In this document: piece after piece, positions 1-9,257 of the stretch
Layout of the letters: the number at the start of each line of letters is the position of its first letter
How positions within the stretch are numbered: position 1 is the stretch's first letter
Assembly (NCBI GenBank): GCA_027452165.1
Contig: DAIDGX010000003.1
Coordinates: forward strand, 237,617-301,616
Source of the DNA: Vulcanimicrobiota bacterium
Lineage (GTDB): Bacteria; Vulcanimicrobiota; Vulcanimicrobiia; Vulcanimicrobiales; Vulcanimicrobiaceae
Length of the DNA stretch: 64,000 bases
Reading direction: 5' to 3'
Position numbers and translations under genes: made by a program
The notes under the pieces: model-generated
What the model saw: only the letters and a program-made list of their open reading frames with translations
Database searches by the model: none
What the model was told of the DNA's origin: nothing

Positions 1-652
1 CCAACATCTCGGGCTCGCCGATGTTGTCGATGGCGAAGACGCGCTTGTCGCGCCGGCCGTGGTCGTATGCAACGCAGTAGATGCGCCCCGAGTTCACGAT
101 GAAGCCGTACGGATCGACCGTGCGCGTGCTGCGATTGCCCTCTTTGTCTTGATAGACGAACTGTACGCTGCGCGAATCGCGCTCCGCGGCCGAGAAGAGA
201 CTAAACGCCCGCTCGCCGGCTTCGTCGAGCCGGATCTCCGGAAGCCGGAACGCCATCGGCGATGCGGCTTCGCCCTTCGCGCGCGCCGAGCCGTTCGACG
301 AGCCGAGCAGCTTGCTCGTGAGCTCGTCGATCGATTGACCGATCGCTCCACCGATCGATGCGCCGAACGAGCGCAACGCGACCAAACCGAAGAGCTCGGC
401 GTTCGAAAGCTCCAAGCGCTTCAAGCTGTAGCCGTCGGCAAACCGGTACGTGTTCGTCGCGCGGTCGAAGTACCACGGAAACCCCGCGTCGGAGAGCACG
501 GCCAGGTAGCGGCGCAGGCTACGCGTGCTCGGTCGCTTGGTTCCTTCGGCAATGCGGTCCTTGAGGTGCTCGAACGAGTGCCGGCCGTCGTCGATGGCGT
601 TGAGCAGCCTGACCAGCAAAACGATCTTCGGTTCTGTCGTACGTTCCACCAT
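1..652 (-). CDS. WYL-domain transcriptional regulator (3' end outside window)
   Basis: Reading the minus strand from ATG at 652 gives 217 codons that are still open at the window edge. The N-terminal ~70 residues look like a winged-helix DNA-binding domain (RSLRRYLAVLSDAGFPW) and the C-terminal half matches a WYL domain (FVYQDKEGNRSTRTVDPYG, then IYCVAYDHGRRDKRVFAIDNI). WYL regulators bind nucleic acid or nucleotide ligands and often control stress or defence genes; the target here is unknown. A TAGGCT box lies 3 nt before ATG 652 and 6 nt before the next in-frame codon, GTG 649, so the true start could be GTG. The plus strand here is also open but encodes an arginine-rich shadow. Confidence 0.8.
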   Translation of the reverse strand, partial: MVERTTEPKIVLLVRLLNAIDDGRHSFEHLKDRIAEGTKRPSTRSLRRYLAVLSDAGFPWYFDRATNTYRFADGYSLKRLELSNAELFGLVALRSFGASIGGAIGQSIDELTSKLLGSSNGSARAKGEAASPMAFRLPEIRLDEAGERAFSLFSAAERDSRSVQFVYQDKEGNRSTRTVDPYGFIVNSGRIYCVAYDHGRRDKRVFAIDNIGEPEML

Positions 653-716
653 GTGAGCCTACCGCATCTCAGGATCATCGTGTGCCAAAGAGACGGCCCT
701 TTGATTCAAATTTCGA

Positions 717-2333
717 TCAAAGCCCCCCGCCCGGCTTCGGGAAGCACCCGTCGGGAGCCGTCAGCGGGGGCGCCACCGGCTGCACGGGCCTCCCGGTGAT
801 GCCCACCTCGAGCGGATAGTTCGAGCCCCCGTCCGTCATGGTTTGCACCTGCAACTGATACTTCTGCTGCGGGGCCAGCGCAAACGCCGCGATCTGATAG
901 GGCTGGCTGACGCGAACGCACCCGATCTGCTGAAGGTTTCCATCCACGAGAAAGCTCGAGCGAACGATCCCTCCGATCGGCTTCTCGTACAAGTACACGG
1001 TCGCCGTTTGCGCGGTCGGATTATCGAGCGAGAACAGCAGCGTGTGGATCACGCCGTAATCCCCGTAGTCGCGCCCCGCGCTTGCCGGGTTGAGCGGGCG
1101 TGGCGCGTCGTCACGATCGGCATAAACGAGCGCCGCATCCGCGCCTCCGACCGTGTAGGCAAGCGAGTTGGTTCCAAAGTTGAGGATCGAGAACCGGCCG
1201 CGCCGATGGTGTCCGTCGCCTGCAAGGCGCGGGCCACCGAGCAGGCTTGCGGGATCGATGCCCGGCGAAGCGGCCACTACGCTCACCGTCACCGCGCCAC
1301 CGGAGAGCACCTGCAGACCAATGCTTCCCGCGACGCCCTGCTGCGGTTGCATCGTTCGGTCGTGGAGCACGTAGGGCGTCTCGCTATCCAGCGCAATGAC
1401 CGTGCCTTCGTTACGCGCTTTCTCTTGAACGAAATCGCGTGAGACCGCATGTCCGACACTCATCACGTCGAGATTTGCACCGGCCGTCGCATCGATCACC
1501 TGGATGCTCGTCGGATCCTCGCCCGTCGCTTGTAGCATCACGACGAGCCTGCGCGGCTGCGGGCCATCAACGTGATAAAAGTAGAGCCGTGCGGGCGTTC
1601 CGGGTTGGACGGTCCCGCGGAAGAGCACGCCGTCGGCGCTCACGCGCTCCGGATCGTCATCGTACATGAGGACCGGCGGCGCGAACGGTTCGACGGTCAG
1701 ATCATCGATCGTCACCTGCGTCGTCGTCTGCACGTCGAAATATGCACCGTTCCCCGCGATCTGCACCGGGACGTCGATCGAGCTCTGCTGCCCAAGCCCC
1801 GGTGGCGAGGGCGAGGGGAACGGCGCGACGGTCACGCTCGCTCCCGGCTGCACGACGGCCTCGCGCATGACGAGTGCCCTAATCTGCTGCGCGAGCCATT
1901 GCGAATCGATCGGCGTTCCCGTGATGTCGAGCTGAAGCGATGCCGGTACCGTCCCCGCATCGAACGCGATGTGTAGCGGCACATCGACGGCAGCTCCGAT
2001 CGCATCGACCACGTGCAACGTGTCGGTTCCCGGCGTCGCACCCGCGCTAACGGTGAGCGTCTGCGTTGCCTGGTCGATCGTTACCGTCGCAAGACCGCTT
2101 GCAAACGCCGCCGTCAACGGCGCCGTCGCGCCGGTAATCGTGAGGGTCGCCTGCGCGTTCGGATGCAGGGCAAGCAATGCCGGCGTTGCGACGAGTGCTA
2201 CCGGTGTCGCAAACGGTGTCGGCGTGGGCGAGCCGGGGCTCGCCGGACTCGCGCTCGGCGCGGGCGTGACGAGCAATGGTGGCGGCGGCGGCGGCACCTG
2301 CGCAAGCAGCACCGCGAACAAGACGTTCAGCAT
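717..2333 (-). CDS. Exported proline-rich protein of unknown function
   Basis: 538 residues. A short hydrophobic N-terminus (MLNVLFAVLLAQV) resembling a signal peptide is followed by six prolines and a Pro/Ser/Thr linker to about residue 45. Next comes an Ig-like stretch (LTITGATAPLTAAF, LTVSAGATPGTDTLHVVD). The remainder is beta-rich with no enzymatic motif I recognise. The overall look is a periplasmic or surface adhesion-like protein, but no named family is claimed. The gene is divergent from mtnB with only 17 bp between start codons. A TACCAT box sits exactly 6 nt before its ATG, so the message is probably leaderless. Confidence 0.75.
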   Translation of the reverse strand: MLNVLFAVLLAQVPPPPPPLLVTPAPSASPASPGSPTPTPFATPVALVATPALLALHPNAQATLTITGATAPLTAAFASGLATVTIDQATQTLTVSAGATPGTDTLHVVDAIGAAVDVPLHIAFDAGTVPASLQLDITGTPIDSQWLAQQIRALVMREAVVQPGASVTVAPFPSPSPPGLGQQSSIDVPVQIAGNGAYFDVQTTTQVTIDDLTVEPFAPPVLMYDDDPERVSADGVLFRGTVQPGTPARLYFYHVDGPQPRRLVVMLQATGEDPTSIQVIDATAGANLDVMSVGHAVSRDFVQEKARNEGTVIALDSETPYVLHDRTMQPQQGVAGSIGLQVLSGGAVTVSVVAASPGIDPASLLGGPRLAGDGHHRRGRFSILNFGTNSLAYTVGGADAALVYADRDDAPRPLNPASAGRDYGDYGVIHTLLFSLDNPTAQTATVYLYEKPIGGIVRSSFLVDGNLQQIGCVRVSQPYQIAAFALAPQQKYQLQVQTMTDGGSNYPLEVGITGRPVQPVAPPLTAPDGCFPKPGGGL

Positions 2334-2338
2334 CGCGG

Positions 2339-2345
2339 TATGGTA
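2339..2345. promoter_or_regulatory. Overlapping divergent -10 boxes (TATGGT / TACCAT)
   Basis: The 17 bp between the starts at 2333 (minus) and 2351 (plus) contain TATGGT (2339-2344, plus) and TACCAT (complement of 2340-2345, minus). Each is exactly 6 nt from its start codon. This fits two leaderless promoters sharing the same few bases. No good -35 hexamer is seen for either, so this is an inference from spacing. Confidence 0.45.
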
Positions 2346-2350
2346 TGGTG

Positions 2351-2980
2351 ATGCGCATGGCTCTCCACCTCCTCACGGTCCCACGCGATGTCGCGAACGA
2401 GATCGCTGCGATCGGCCGCTTGGCCGCCGCTCGCGGTTGGGTGCCCGCGACGAGCGGCAACTTCTCGCGGCGTATCGACGAGCGCCACATCGCCATCACA
2501 CGTTCCGGGATCGACAAGGGCGCGATCGAGGCGGATGACGTGGTTGCGCTTGCACTCGATGCTCCGCTGCCCGGCGGGGTATCGGCCGAGACGCCACTGC
2601 ACCTTGCTCGCTATCGCGCCGATAGCACGATCGGCGCGATCGGCCACGTCCACTCGCTTGCCGCGACCGTCCTTTCGCGCGCCGATGCGGCGCATGGGTA
2701 CATCGAGATGCACGGATTCGAGATGCAGAAGGCGCTTGACGGATGCGTAACGCACGAATCGACCCTACGCATCCCGGTCTTTGCAAACGACCAGGACACG
2801 GCGGCACTCGCACAGCGTATCGAGGTGGAACTAGCGACGTTGCCGGCGGTTCCCGGGTACTTGCTCGCCGGCCACGGGCTCTATGCGTGGGGTTCGACGA
2901 TGAACGACGCGCGCCGTCATCTTGAGGGCATCGAATTTTTGCTCGGTTGCGTGCTCGAAGAACGGAGACTACAACGATGA
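2351..2980 (+). CDS. mtnB: Methylthioribulose-1-phosphate dehydratase
   Basis: 209 residues, class II aldolase/adducin fold, close to the family's usual length. It dehydrates 5-methylthioribulose-1-phosphate to the diketo compound in the methionine salvage pathway. The zinc site is visible: GHVHS gives H99 and H101, with a further His in LLAGHGLYAWG near residue 172. The substrate loop is PATSGNFSRR. Start candidates are ATG 2345, GTG 2348, ATG 2351 and ATG 2357; 2351 is preferred because a TATGGT box ends 6 nt before it. The stop overlaps the mtnD start (ATGA), so mtnB-mtnD-mtnC form one translationally coupled operon. Confidence 0.93.
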   Translation: MRMALHLLTVPRDVANEIAAIGRLAAARGWVPATSGNFSRRIDERHIAITRSGIDKGAIEADDVVALALDAPLPGGVSAETPLHLARYRADSTIGAIGHVHSLAATVLSRADAAHGYIEMHGFEMQKALDGCVTHESTLRIPVFANDQDTAALAQRIEVELATLPAVPGYLLAGHGLYAWGSTMNDARRHLEGIEFLLGCVLEERRLQR

Positions 2981-3537
2981 ATGCGACCGCCACGACAACG
3001 CTTCGCGTATGGAATGATAACGATCCCGCCACGCTGCTGCTCGACACCACGGATGGCGCTCACATCGCGCGGGAACTCGCGGCAGCCGGCGTGCGTTTCG
3101 AACGCTGGGCGGCCGACGCGCACCTCGCGCCGGGCGCCGATCAGGCCGCGGTGATCGCGGCGTACCGGTCGTCGATCGATCGGCTGATCGCGCAGTGCGG
3201 CTATCAATCCGTCGATGTGATTCGCATCGAACGCGGTACGCCCAACATCGCACCGATGCGCGCGAAATTTCTCGACGAGCATCGCCATTCCGAAGATGAA
3301 GTGCGATTTTTTGTCGAGGGACGCGGTGCGTTTTACCTGCATATCGGCGATCGCGTCTATCAAACGATCTGCGTACAGGGTGATTTGATCGGCGTTCCAG
3401 CCGGCACCAAGCATTGGTTCGACATGGGACCCGATCCGGAATTTACGGCGATACGTCTGTTCGTCAATCCGGACGGCTGGGTTGCAAACTTCACCGGCGA
3501 GGCGATCGCCTCGCACTTTCCGAAACTCGACGCGTGA
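2977..3537 (+). CDS. mtnD: Acireductone dioxygenase (ARD)
   Basis: 186 residues, cupin fold, normal length. It oxidises acireductone to the methionine precursor 4-methylthio-2-oxobutyrate plus formate (Fe form); a Ni-bound form gives the off-pathway products. The metal ligands are all present: EHRHSEDE gives H102, H104 and E108, and GTKHWFD gives H146. The ATG at 2977 overlaps the mtnB stop as ATGA, and the stop overlaps the GTG start of mtnC. Confidence 0.95.
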   Translation: MNATATTTLRVWNDNDPATLLLDTTDGAHIARELAAAGVRFERWAADAHLAPGADQAAVIAAYRSSIDRLIAQCGYQSVDVIRIERGTPNIAPMRAKFLDEHRHSEDEVRFFVEGRGAFYLHIGDRVYQTICVQGDLIGVPAGTKHWFDMGPDPEFTAIRLFVNPDGWVANFTGEAIASHFPKLDA

Positions 3538-4229
3538 AGCTGCGAGCCCGCGTCGCGCTCATCGACATCGAGGGCACGGTCGGTTCGATCGCGTTCGTGC
3601 GCGACGTGCTCTTTCCGTACGCGCAGGAACGCATGGACGCCTATGTCAACGCGCACCGCGACGAGCCGTGGATGCGCGCGATTCTCGATGAAGCCGCACG
3701 TGAGGCCGGCATCGACGTGCACGACCTGCCCGCGGTCCTCGCCGCGCTGCATACCTGGGCCCGTAACGACGTCAAGGTGACGGCGCTCAAAGAGCTCCAG
3801 GGGCACATCTGGGTCGAGGGGTTTGAGTCGAGCGGCATTCGTGGGCATCTTTACGACGACGCGGTTGCAGCGCTGCATCGCTTCCACGACGCGGGTGTCG
3901 CGCTCTACATCTACTCCTCGGGATCGATTGCCGCGCAAAAATTGCTTTTCGCCCACACGGTTGCGGGCGATCTGCTCGCGCTCTTTCGCGGCTTTTACGA
4001 CACGACGATCGGCGGAAAGCGCGAACGCGCCTCCTACGATCGGATCCTCGCGCAGATCGGTGTCCCGCCGGGCGAGACGGTCTTCTTCTCCGACAACGCA
4101 GCCGAACTCGACGCCGCCCACGAGGCAGGCATTCAGACGGTGCAGTTGGCGCGACCGCAGGACGGAACGGTCCGCTCGACCGCGCATGCGGCGATCGAAT
4201 CGTTTACCGGCGTCGAGATCGCACCGTAG
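3534..4229 (+). CDS. mtnC: Enolase-phosphatase E1
   Basis: 231 residues, HAD superfamily, usual length for MtnC. It enolises and then dephosphorylates diketo-methylthiopentyl-1-phosphate to acireductone, between MtnB and MtnD. HAD motif I is IDIEGTVGSIAF, the D-x-E-G-T variant typical of E1 rather than DxDGT. Motif II is YIYSSGS and motif III/IV is around VFFSDNAAELDAA. The start is GTG at 3534, overlapping the mtnD stop (GTGA). The gene converges on the NadR-like gene with a 13-bp gap and no hairpin. Genes mtnA and mtnK are not in this window. Confidence 0.93.
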   Translation: MKLRARVALIDIEGTVGSIAFVRDVLFPYAQERMDAYVNAHRDEPWMRAILDEAAREAGIDVHDLPAVLAALHTWARNDVKVTALKELQGHIWVEGFESSGIRGHLYDDAVAALHRFHDAGVALYIYSSGSIAAQKLLFAHTVAGDLLALFRGFYDTTIGGKRERASYDRILAQIGVPPGETVFFSDNAAELDAAHEAGIQTVQLARPQDGTVRSTAHAAIESFTGVEIAP

Positions 4230-4242
4230 CCGAACGTCGCGG

Positions 4243-5235
4243 CTACGGACCCACCGCTGCGAGCATGGCGTCGATCGCCGCGATCGCCTGCTCGTACCGG
4301 TCGTCAAAACTACCCTGGAGGATGACGTGCGGAGCGCCGGTCTTTGCAATCTCTTCGAGAAAGCGCTCGTGCATCCAGAAGCGCAAGTGTTCTGCGTCCC
4401 TGATCTCATCGGGTACATAGGGCGTATCCGGAAACGGGACCAGATAGAGGGCGATGCTCTGCTGCGCGAGCGGTAACCACGGAGCCGCCGTCTGCAAGTA
4501 GCGTTCGTACCAAACTTTGGTCGCGAGCACGTCGGTATCGCAGACGAGCAGCCGATTTGCCGAACGCGCGGCTTCGTCCTCGCGGCGCTGCTGCTCCCTC
4601 GCGATGTGAAAAAACTCGTCGGAGACAAACGTGTTTGCAAGTCCCTGATCAACTTTGACGAGCGAGTACTCGCGCCCGTACTCGGGTACCCAGATGGTGT
4701 GGTAGTGATCGGCCAGGCGACGTGCAAGCGTCGTCTTCCCGGTCGATTCCGCACCGACGATGCCCACACGCTTCACGTAATGCGCGCGCACGCACGGTTC
4801 GAGCCATTCCAGGTTCTCTAGCGGTGACCGGCGCACCGTGGTCCCCGACACCGGAATCCATCCACGGTCGCGATCGACGATGAAATGCAACGGGATTCCG
4901 ATCGCGCGCGCCATCGCCTCACCGTATGGCTCCGAGGTAAAGAGCATGTCGATCTGTTCGCCGCGCAAGGAGCGTTTGAGGTGTTCGCCTTGGCGCTCGA
5001 CGTCGAGCGGCTGAACCGTCGGATCATCGGGAATGATCCGCACATCGGCCTCGGGGACGATCTCGCGAATCCAACGCACGCGCAGTTGCGCGCTGACCGA
5101 GGATTCGGGATACTCCCACACGAGCACGATCAGCCGATCGACATGCCCAAGCGCGATGTCAAAGAGCAGCGTGTGCCCACGATGTGGTGGATCGAACTTA
5201 CCGAAAGCCAAACCCGTTGCGTGGCGTCGTTCCAT
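4243..5235 (-). CDS. nadR: NadR-like bifunctional NMN adenylyltransferase / ribosylnicotinamide kinase
   Basis: 330 residues from ATG 5235. The N-terminal nucleotidyltransferase domain has FGKFDPPHRGHT (the HxGH-type motif) and VSGTTVRRSP (the ISGTxxR-type motif). The C-terminal P-loop kinase domain has GAESTGKTTL near residue 157. Together these phosphorylate nicotinamide riboside and adenylylate NMN in NAD salvage. No N-terminal helix-turn-helix is present, so the repressor function of enterobacterial NadR is absent. An in-frame extension to 5289 is open but would run through the clpC terminator hairpin, so 5235 is preferred; GAGGG lies just before it. Confidence 0.87.
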   Translation of the reverse strand: MERRHATGLAFGKFDPPHRGHTLLFDIALGHVDRLIVLVWEYPESSVSAQLRVRWIREIVPEADVRIIPDDPTVQPLDVERQGEHLKRSLRGEQIDMLFTSEPYGEAMARAIGIPLHFIVDRDRGWIPVSGTTVRRSPLENLEWLEPCVRAHYVKRVGIVGAESTGKTTLARRLADHYHTIWVPEYGREYSLVKVDQGLANTFVSDEFFHIAREQQRREDEAARSANRLLVCDTDVLATKVWYERYLQTAAPWLPLAQQSIALYLVPFPDTPYVPDEIRDAEHLRFWMHERFLEEIAKTGAPHVILQGSFDDRYEQAIAAIDAMLAAVGP

Positions 5236-5266
5236 GATCCCTCGCGAGGTGCGTTCGCAACAAATG

Positions 5267-5300
5267 AAGACCCCGGAGTGTTCGTTCACTCCGGGGCTTC
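5267..5300 (-). terminator. Hairpin terminator after clpC
   Basis: A perfect 10-bp inverted repeat (CCCCGGAGTG, 5271-5280, and CACTCCGGGG, 5287-5296) surrounds a 6-nt loop. GAAG (5267-5270) and CTTC (5297-5300) extend it past a one-base bulge. It lies 11-45 bp after the clpC stop, and on the minus strand a pyrimidine-rich stretch follows. It should separate clpC from the downstream nadR gene. Confidence 0.8.
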
Positions 5301-5310
5301 TTCTTGGTAG

Positions 5311-7815
5311 CTACACGTTCGGAACTGCGGCTTCCGGCGGTGCCGCAGGCGGCTCGACCGACGGAATCTTCGAGAACTTCAGTTGCTCGGGGTCGTCGGC
5401 GTTCACGTCTGCCAGAATATGGTCACCCGCGCCGAAGGTGCCGCGCAGCATCTCCTCGGCGAGTTCGTCTTCGACGTTGCGCTGAATCGCGCGACGTAGC
5501 GGACGAGCTCCGAATTGCGGATCCCATCCCTTCTTGGCGAGCAATGCCTTTGCCGCCTCGGTGACCTTGAGATGCATCTCCTGGGCTTTGACTTCGCGCA
5601 ACACTTTCTCGAGTTCGAGACCGACGATCTGCTCGATCTGATCGCGCGTCAGTTGATGGAAGACGACGACCTCGTCCACACGATTCAGAAACTCGGGACG
5701 GAACGTGTGCTTGATCTCTTCAAGCACCTTGTTCTTCATGCGTTCGTAGCCCTTAGCCTCGTCCTCCGCATCGGCCTTCGTGGGACGGAAGCCGATATCG
5801 GTGGTCGTCTGCATGCCGGTCGCACCGACGTTTGACGTCATGATGATGACCGTGTTTTTGAAGTCGACCTGACGGCCCTGAGAATCGGTCAACCGTCCAT
5901 CATCAAGCACCTGAAGGAGCAGGTTGAAAACGTCGGGATGGGCCTTCTCAATCTCATCGAGCAGCACGACCGCATAGGGACGTCGCCGCACCGCTTCGGT
6001 GAGTTGCCCGCCCTCTTCGTACCCAACGTATCCCGGAGGCGCACCGACCAGACGCGACACCGAGTATTTCTCCATGTATTCCGACATGTCGATGCGTACC
6101 ATCGATTCCTCGTCGTCGAACATGAACTCAGCGAGGCTACGCGCCACCTCGGTCTTGCCGACGCCGGTCGGCCCGAGGAAGAGGAACGAGCCGATCGGCC
6201 GATTCGGATTCTTCAACCCGGCACGCGAACGGCGAATCGCCCGCGTGATCACGTTGATCGCCTCTTCTTGCCCGATCACGCGCTGGTGCAGTTGGTTGCC
6301 CATGTTCAGCAACTTCTCGGTCTCGGCTTGAGCAAGCCGGCTTACCGGGATGCGCGTCCACGAGGCCACGATCTCCGCCACGCTCTCTTCGGTCACCTTG
6401 AGCGGCTTGTCGGCCATTGCGGTCTTTTTATCTTGCCATTCTTGCTCGAGGCGCGACTTCTCGAGCCGCAATTTCTCCTCGCGGTCGCGAATCGAGGCGG
6501 CGCGTTCGAACTCTTGACTCTTGACGACCGATTCCTTTTCGGCGATCACCTTACGCAGTTGGGCATCGACGTCCCGAATCGATTGCGGTGGGAGCGTTGC
6601 CTGTAATCGGACGCGCGAACTCGCTTCGTCGATCAGATCGACGGCCTTGTCGGGCAAGAAGCGATCGGTAATGTACCGGTCCGAGAGCTTCGCGGCGGCA
6701 ACCAGCGCGTCGTCGGTGATGACGACTTTGTGGTGCGACTCGTAACGATCGCGCAGTCCCTGGAGGATCTCGACCGTCTCGTCAACCGATGGCTCACCCA
6801 CCATGACGGGCTGGAAGCGCCGTTCGAGGGCCGAGTCCTTTTCGATGTGCTTGCGAAACTCGTTGAGCGTGGTTGCCCCAATGCACTGCAACTCGCCGCG
6901 CGCGAGCGCCGGCTTGATGATGTTGCTTGCGTCGATCGCGCCTTCGGCCGCACCCGCCCCGACCAAGGTATGCAGTTCGTCGATGAAAAGGATGATCTCG
7001 CCCGCCGCGCCGCGGATCTCGTCCATGACGCGCTTCATGCGTTCTTCGAACTCGCCGCGGTATTTGGTGCCGGCGACCAAGCCGGCCAAGTCGAGCGTGA
7101 TCACGCGCTTTTCGCGCAGCGGATCCGGGACGTCGCCCTTGATCACGCGCTGCGCGAGCCCTTCGGCGATCGCCGTCTTGCCGACGCCCGGCTCTCCGAT
7201 CAAGGCTGGATTGTTCTTCGTGCGACGCGAGAGAATCTGAATCACACGTTCGATCTCGGTGCTGCGACCGATGACCGGATCGAGTTTGTTGTCGCGCGCA
7301 AGCGCGGTGAGATCGCGTCCGTACGCATCGAGCGTCGGCGTCTTGCTCTTGCCTTTGGGTGCGGGCGGCTGACCTTCGGCGCCGAGCAGCGACGTGGTTT
7401 GGACGCGCACCTTGGCCGGATCGACACCGAGGTTGGTGAGCACGCGCGCGGCGACGCCTTCGCCCTCGCGGATAAGCCCAAGCAGCAGGTGCTCGGTCCC
7501 GATGTAGTTGTGATTGAGTTGTCGCGCTTCTTCGAAGGCAAGCTCGATCACGCGCTTGGCCCGCGGCGTGAAGACCATCTCTTGCTGCACGGTCTGGCCG
7601 CCACGGCCGACGATCGCTTCGACTTCTTGGCGCACCTTAGCCAAATTGACGCCGAGCGACTCGAGCACTTTGGCCGCGAGGCTCTCGCCTTCGGAGATGA
7701 TGCCAAGAAGAATGTGCTCGGTTCCGATGTAGTTATTTCCGAGACGCTGTGCCTCTTCTTGTGCAAGAACGATGCTGCGTCTCGCTCGTTCGGTGAACGG
7801 TTCCCACATTGACAT
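5311..7815 (-). CDS. clpC: ATP-dependent Clp protease ATPase subunit ClpC
   Basis: 834 residues, the full ClpC length. In order: two Clp_N repeats (about 5-145), AAA+ domain D1 with Walker A GEPGVGKT at 208-215, a UVR-like middle segment ([20 protein letters not shown], about 430-450), AAA+ domain D2 with Walker A GPTGVGKT, and a C-terminal D2-small domain. It unfolds substrates for the ClpP protease in the cytoplasm. The middle segment marks it as ClpC rather than ClpA or ClpB. GGAGG lies 12 nt before ATG 7815. CtsR, McsA and McsB, the usual partners in Firmicutes, are not adjacent. A strong terminator follows. Confidence 0.97.
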   Translation of the reverse strand: MSMWEPFTERARRSIVLAQEEAQRLGNNYIGTEHILLGIISEGESLAAKVLESLGVNLAKVRQEVEAIVGRGGQTVQQEMVFTPRAKRVIELAFEEARQLNHNYIGTEHLLLGLIREGEGVAARVLTNLGVDPAKVRVQTTSLLGAEGQPPAPKGKSKTPTLDAYGRDLTALARDNKLDPVIGRSTEIERVIQILSRRTKNNPALIGEPGVGKTAIAEGLAQRVIKGDVPDPLREKRVITLDLAGLVAGTKYRGEFEERMKRVMDEIRGAAGEIILFIDELHTLVGAGAAEGAIDASNIIKPALARGELQCIGATTLNEFRKHIEKDSALERRFQPVMVGEPSVDETVEILQGLRDRYESHHKVVITDDALVAAAKLSDRYITDRFLPDKAVDLIDEASSRVRLQATLPPQSIRDVDAQLRKVIAEKESVVKSQEFERAASIRDREEKLRLEKSRLEQEWQDKKTAMADKPLKVTEESVAEIVASWTRIPVSRLAQAETEKLLNMGNQLHQRVIGQEEAINVITRAIRRSRAGLKNPNRPIGSFLFLGPTGVGKTEVARSLAEFMFDDEESMVRIDMSEYMEKYSVSRLVGAPPGYVGYEEGGQLTEAVRRRPYAVVLLDEIEKAHPDVFNLLLQVLDDGRLTDSQGRQVDFKNTVIIMTSNVGATGMQTTTDIGFRPTKADAEDEAKGYERMKNKVLEEIKHTFRPEFLNRVDEVVVFHQLTRDQIEQIVGLELEKVLREVKAQEMHLKVTEAAKALLAKKGWDPQFGARPLRRAIQRNVEDELAEEMLRGTFGAGDHILADVNADDPEQLKFSKIPSVEPPAAPPEAAVPNV

Positions 7816-7911
7816 GGCTGGTGCTTTCCTCCGGTAGTCCCTTAACTCTACCTGCTCTGAACCGGTTTCGTGACACGTCCCGCGTCACGCTTTTCACTTG
7901 ATAGTACGAAT

Positions 7912-8373
7912 CTAGAACGAAAAACGTATCCCGACGAATCCGGATGTCGCGCCGCCTGCTTGCGTCCCCTGGTAGATACGCAATTCGAGCGTGCTGTTCG
8001 GGGCGATCGGCTTGCCTACGAACGCCGTAAACACCGGCCCCGGCGTGTGATTGGCGCTCAGGTCGGCGATGCCGGCCCCAACGCCGATATAGGCGCCGCC
8101 AAAACCGCCCCCGGAAAGCCCGCGCACTTCGCCGGTCACCGCATACCCGCCGTGCGGGGTCAGAGGCACGAGCAGCGTCGCCTGGAGCGCCACCGGAATC
8201 GCGGGGACCGAAGCAGCCGAGCTCACCAGCACCGCGGCGCCCGCCTGGGAGGGCGACCCGGTGAGAAACCCGCCGCCCGCCGCCGAAAGCTGCGCCGCGC
8301 CGGCGCGGACGCCACCGGCGGCAAAGGCGACGGCTACGAATGCGATCGTCAGTAGAGCCCTCTTCATCTTCAC
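7912..8373 (-). CDS. Small exported outer-membrane-like protein
   Basis: 153 residues. There is a clear signal peptide (positively charged MKMKR then a hydrophobic stretch ending AGGVRAGAA). The mature part is rich in glycine, alternating hydrophobic residues and aromatic ends, and the protein finishes SGFVGIRFSF. A C-terminal phenylalanine after alternating residues is the usual signature of outer-membrane beta-barrels. It may be a small barrel or an assembly-dependent surface protein. The start could instead be the third codon (ATG at 8367). It lies 96 bp upstream of clpC on the same strand. Confidence 0.65.
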   Translation of the reverse strand: MKMKRALLTIAFVAVAFAAGGVRAGAAQLSAAGGGFLTGSPSQAGAAVLVSSAASVPAIPVALQATLLVPLTPHGGYAVTGEVRGLSGGGFGGAYIGVGAGIADLSANHTPGPVFTAFVGKPIAPNSTLELRIYQGTQAGGATSGFVGIRFSF

Positions 8374-8446
8374 GGGCTCTTAGGCATCGCGTCGGCAGAG
8401 TCCGTTTTGCGTGAAGCACTTGCGGGCGGCCGTGCGATCGGGTTTC

Positions 8447-8767
8447 ATGGTGGTGATGCCTACCGTTGAAGAAGTTCGCAGCGCGCTCGAAGAGGTCAAG
8501 GATCCCGAATTGAACTTGGGGATACTCGAACTCGGATTGGTTTACGATGTCAGCGTCGCAGGTGACGAGCGCGAACACGTCACCGTGGTGATGACGCTCA
8601 CCTCGCCGATGTGTCCCGTCGGCCCGATGTTCAAGAAATCGGTCGAAGATCGCGTCCTCGCCGTCGAAGGCGTAAAGAGCGCTACGGTCGATATCACGTT
8701 CTCGCCGCCGTGGGATCCGGCAACGATGGCGTCGGACGACGTCAAAGCGACGCTTGGGATCTGGTAG
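8447..8767 (+). CDS. DUF59/MIP18-family iron-sulfur assembly protein
   Basis: 106 residues, the normal size for this family (SufT, PaaD and MIP18 relatives), which helps mature Fe-S proteins or the phenylacetyl-CoA oxygenase. Key features are VKDPELNLGILELGLVYDV near the N-terminus and TSPMCPVGP with the conserved cysteine. The start may be ATG 8447 or ATG 8456; family members usually begin close to the second. It stands alone, with no suf genes nearby. Its 3' end overlaps the convergent thioesterase gene by 26 bp. Confidence 0.85.
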   Translation: MVVMPTVEEVRSALEEVKDPELNLGILELGLVYDVSVAGDEREHVTVVMTLTSPMCPVGPMFKKSVEDRVLAVEGVKSATVDITFSPPWDPATMASDDVKATLGIW

Positions 8768-9257
8768 TCTCGCGATCGAGGATCGCAAGACTCGTTGACG
8801 CGTGCGCGATCAACCGGTCGCGGCTATCGAAAAGGCGCGCCTCGGCGGTCGCAAGGGTAGTGCCGACGTGCAACGCAACGCCCTGCGCACGCACGCGAGA
8901 GCCGTCGGGAAAGAGCGGGCGCACGTAATGGACGTTGAGGTCGATCGTCGTGCAGAACCGGTCGCGCGGTAACCGCGTCGTCACCGCGAGCGTCAGTACC
9001 GAATCGAGAATCGTCGCCGTGATGCCGCCGTGAATGGCGCCCGCCGGATTGGTCATCCACTCGTGAAGTTCCATGCTGAAGATCACGCGGCCGTCGCCGA
9101 TCTCGTCGAACGCAAGGCCAAGCGTCGCGGCAAAGGGTGCGGGCGGGATCGTCCCCGACATCATCTGCGCCATCCAGACCGGATGATCGAGACCCGCCAT
9201 CGCGCGCACGACTTCGCGCGGATCGGCCCACGAATAGGTCCGCTCTCGCTCGGTCAT
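8742..9257 (-). CDS. PaaI-type hotdog-fold thioesterase
   Basis: 171 residues, hotdog fold. The family signature is the central NPAGAIHGGITATILDSV, where the His-Gly-Gly segment and the following Asp form the thioesterase site. These enzymes hydrolyse acyl-CoA or aromatic acyl-CoA thioesters; the specific substrate cannot be read from sequence. ATG 9257 overlaps the stop of the upstream hydrolase (ATGA), so it is the last gene of the tetR-hydrolase-thioesterase operon. Confidence 0.85.
   Translation of the reverse strand: MTERERTYSWADPREVVRAMAGLDHPVWMAQMMSGTIPPAPFAATLGLAFDEIGDGRVIFSMELHEWMTNPAGAIHGGITATILDSVLTLAVTTRLPRDRFCTTIDLNVHYVRPLFPDGSRVRAQGVALHVGTTLATAEARLFDSRDRLIAHASTSLAILDRETTRSQASL

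Noticed and set aside
3360..4769. Long minus-strand open frame (469 codons) opposite mtnD-mtnC-nadR
   Set aside because: Arginine/serine-rich composition, antisense to three recognised genes; a GC-codon-bias shadow.
7873..7891. Terminator between the small outer-membrane-like gene and clpC (GTGAC...GTCAC)
   Set aside because: Stem of only 5-6 bp with a long loop and no T-run.
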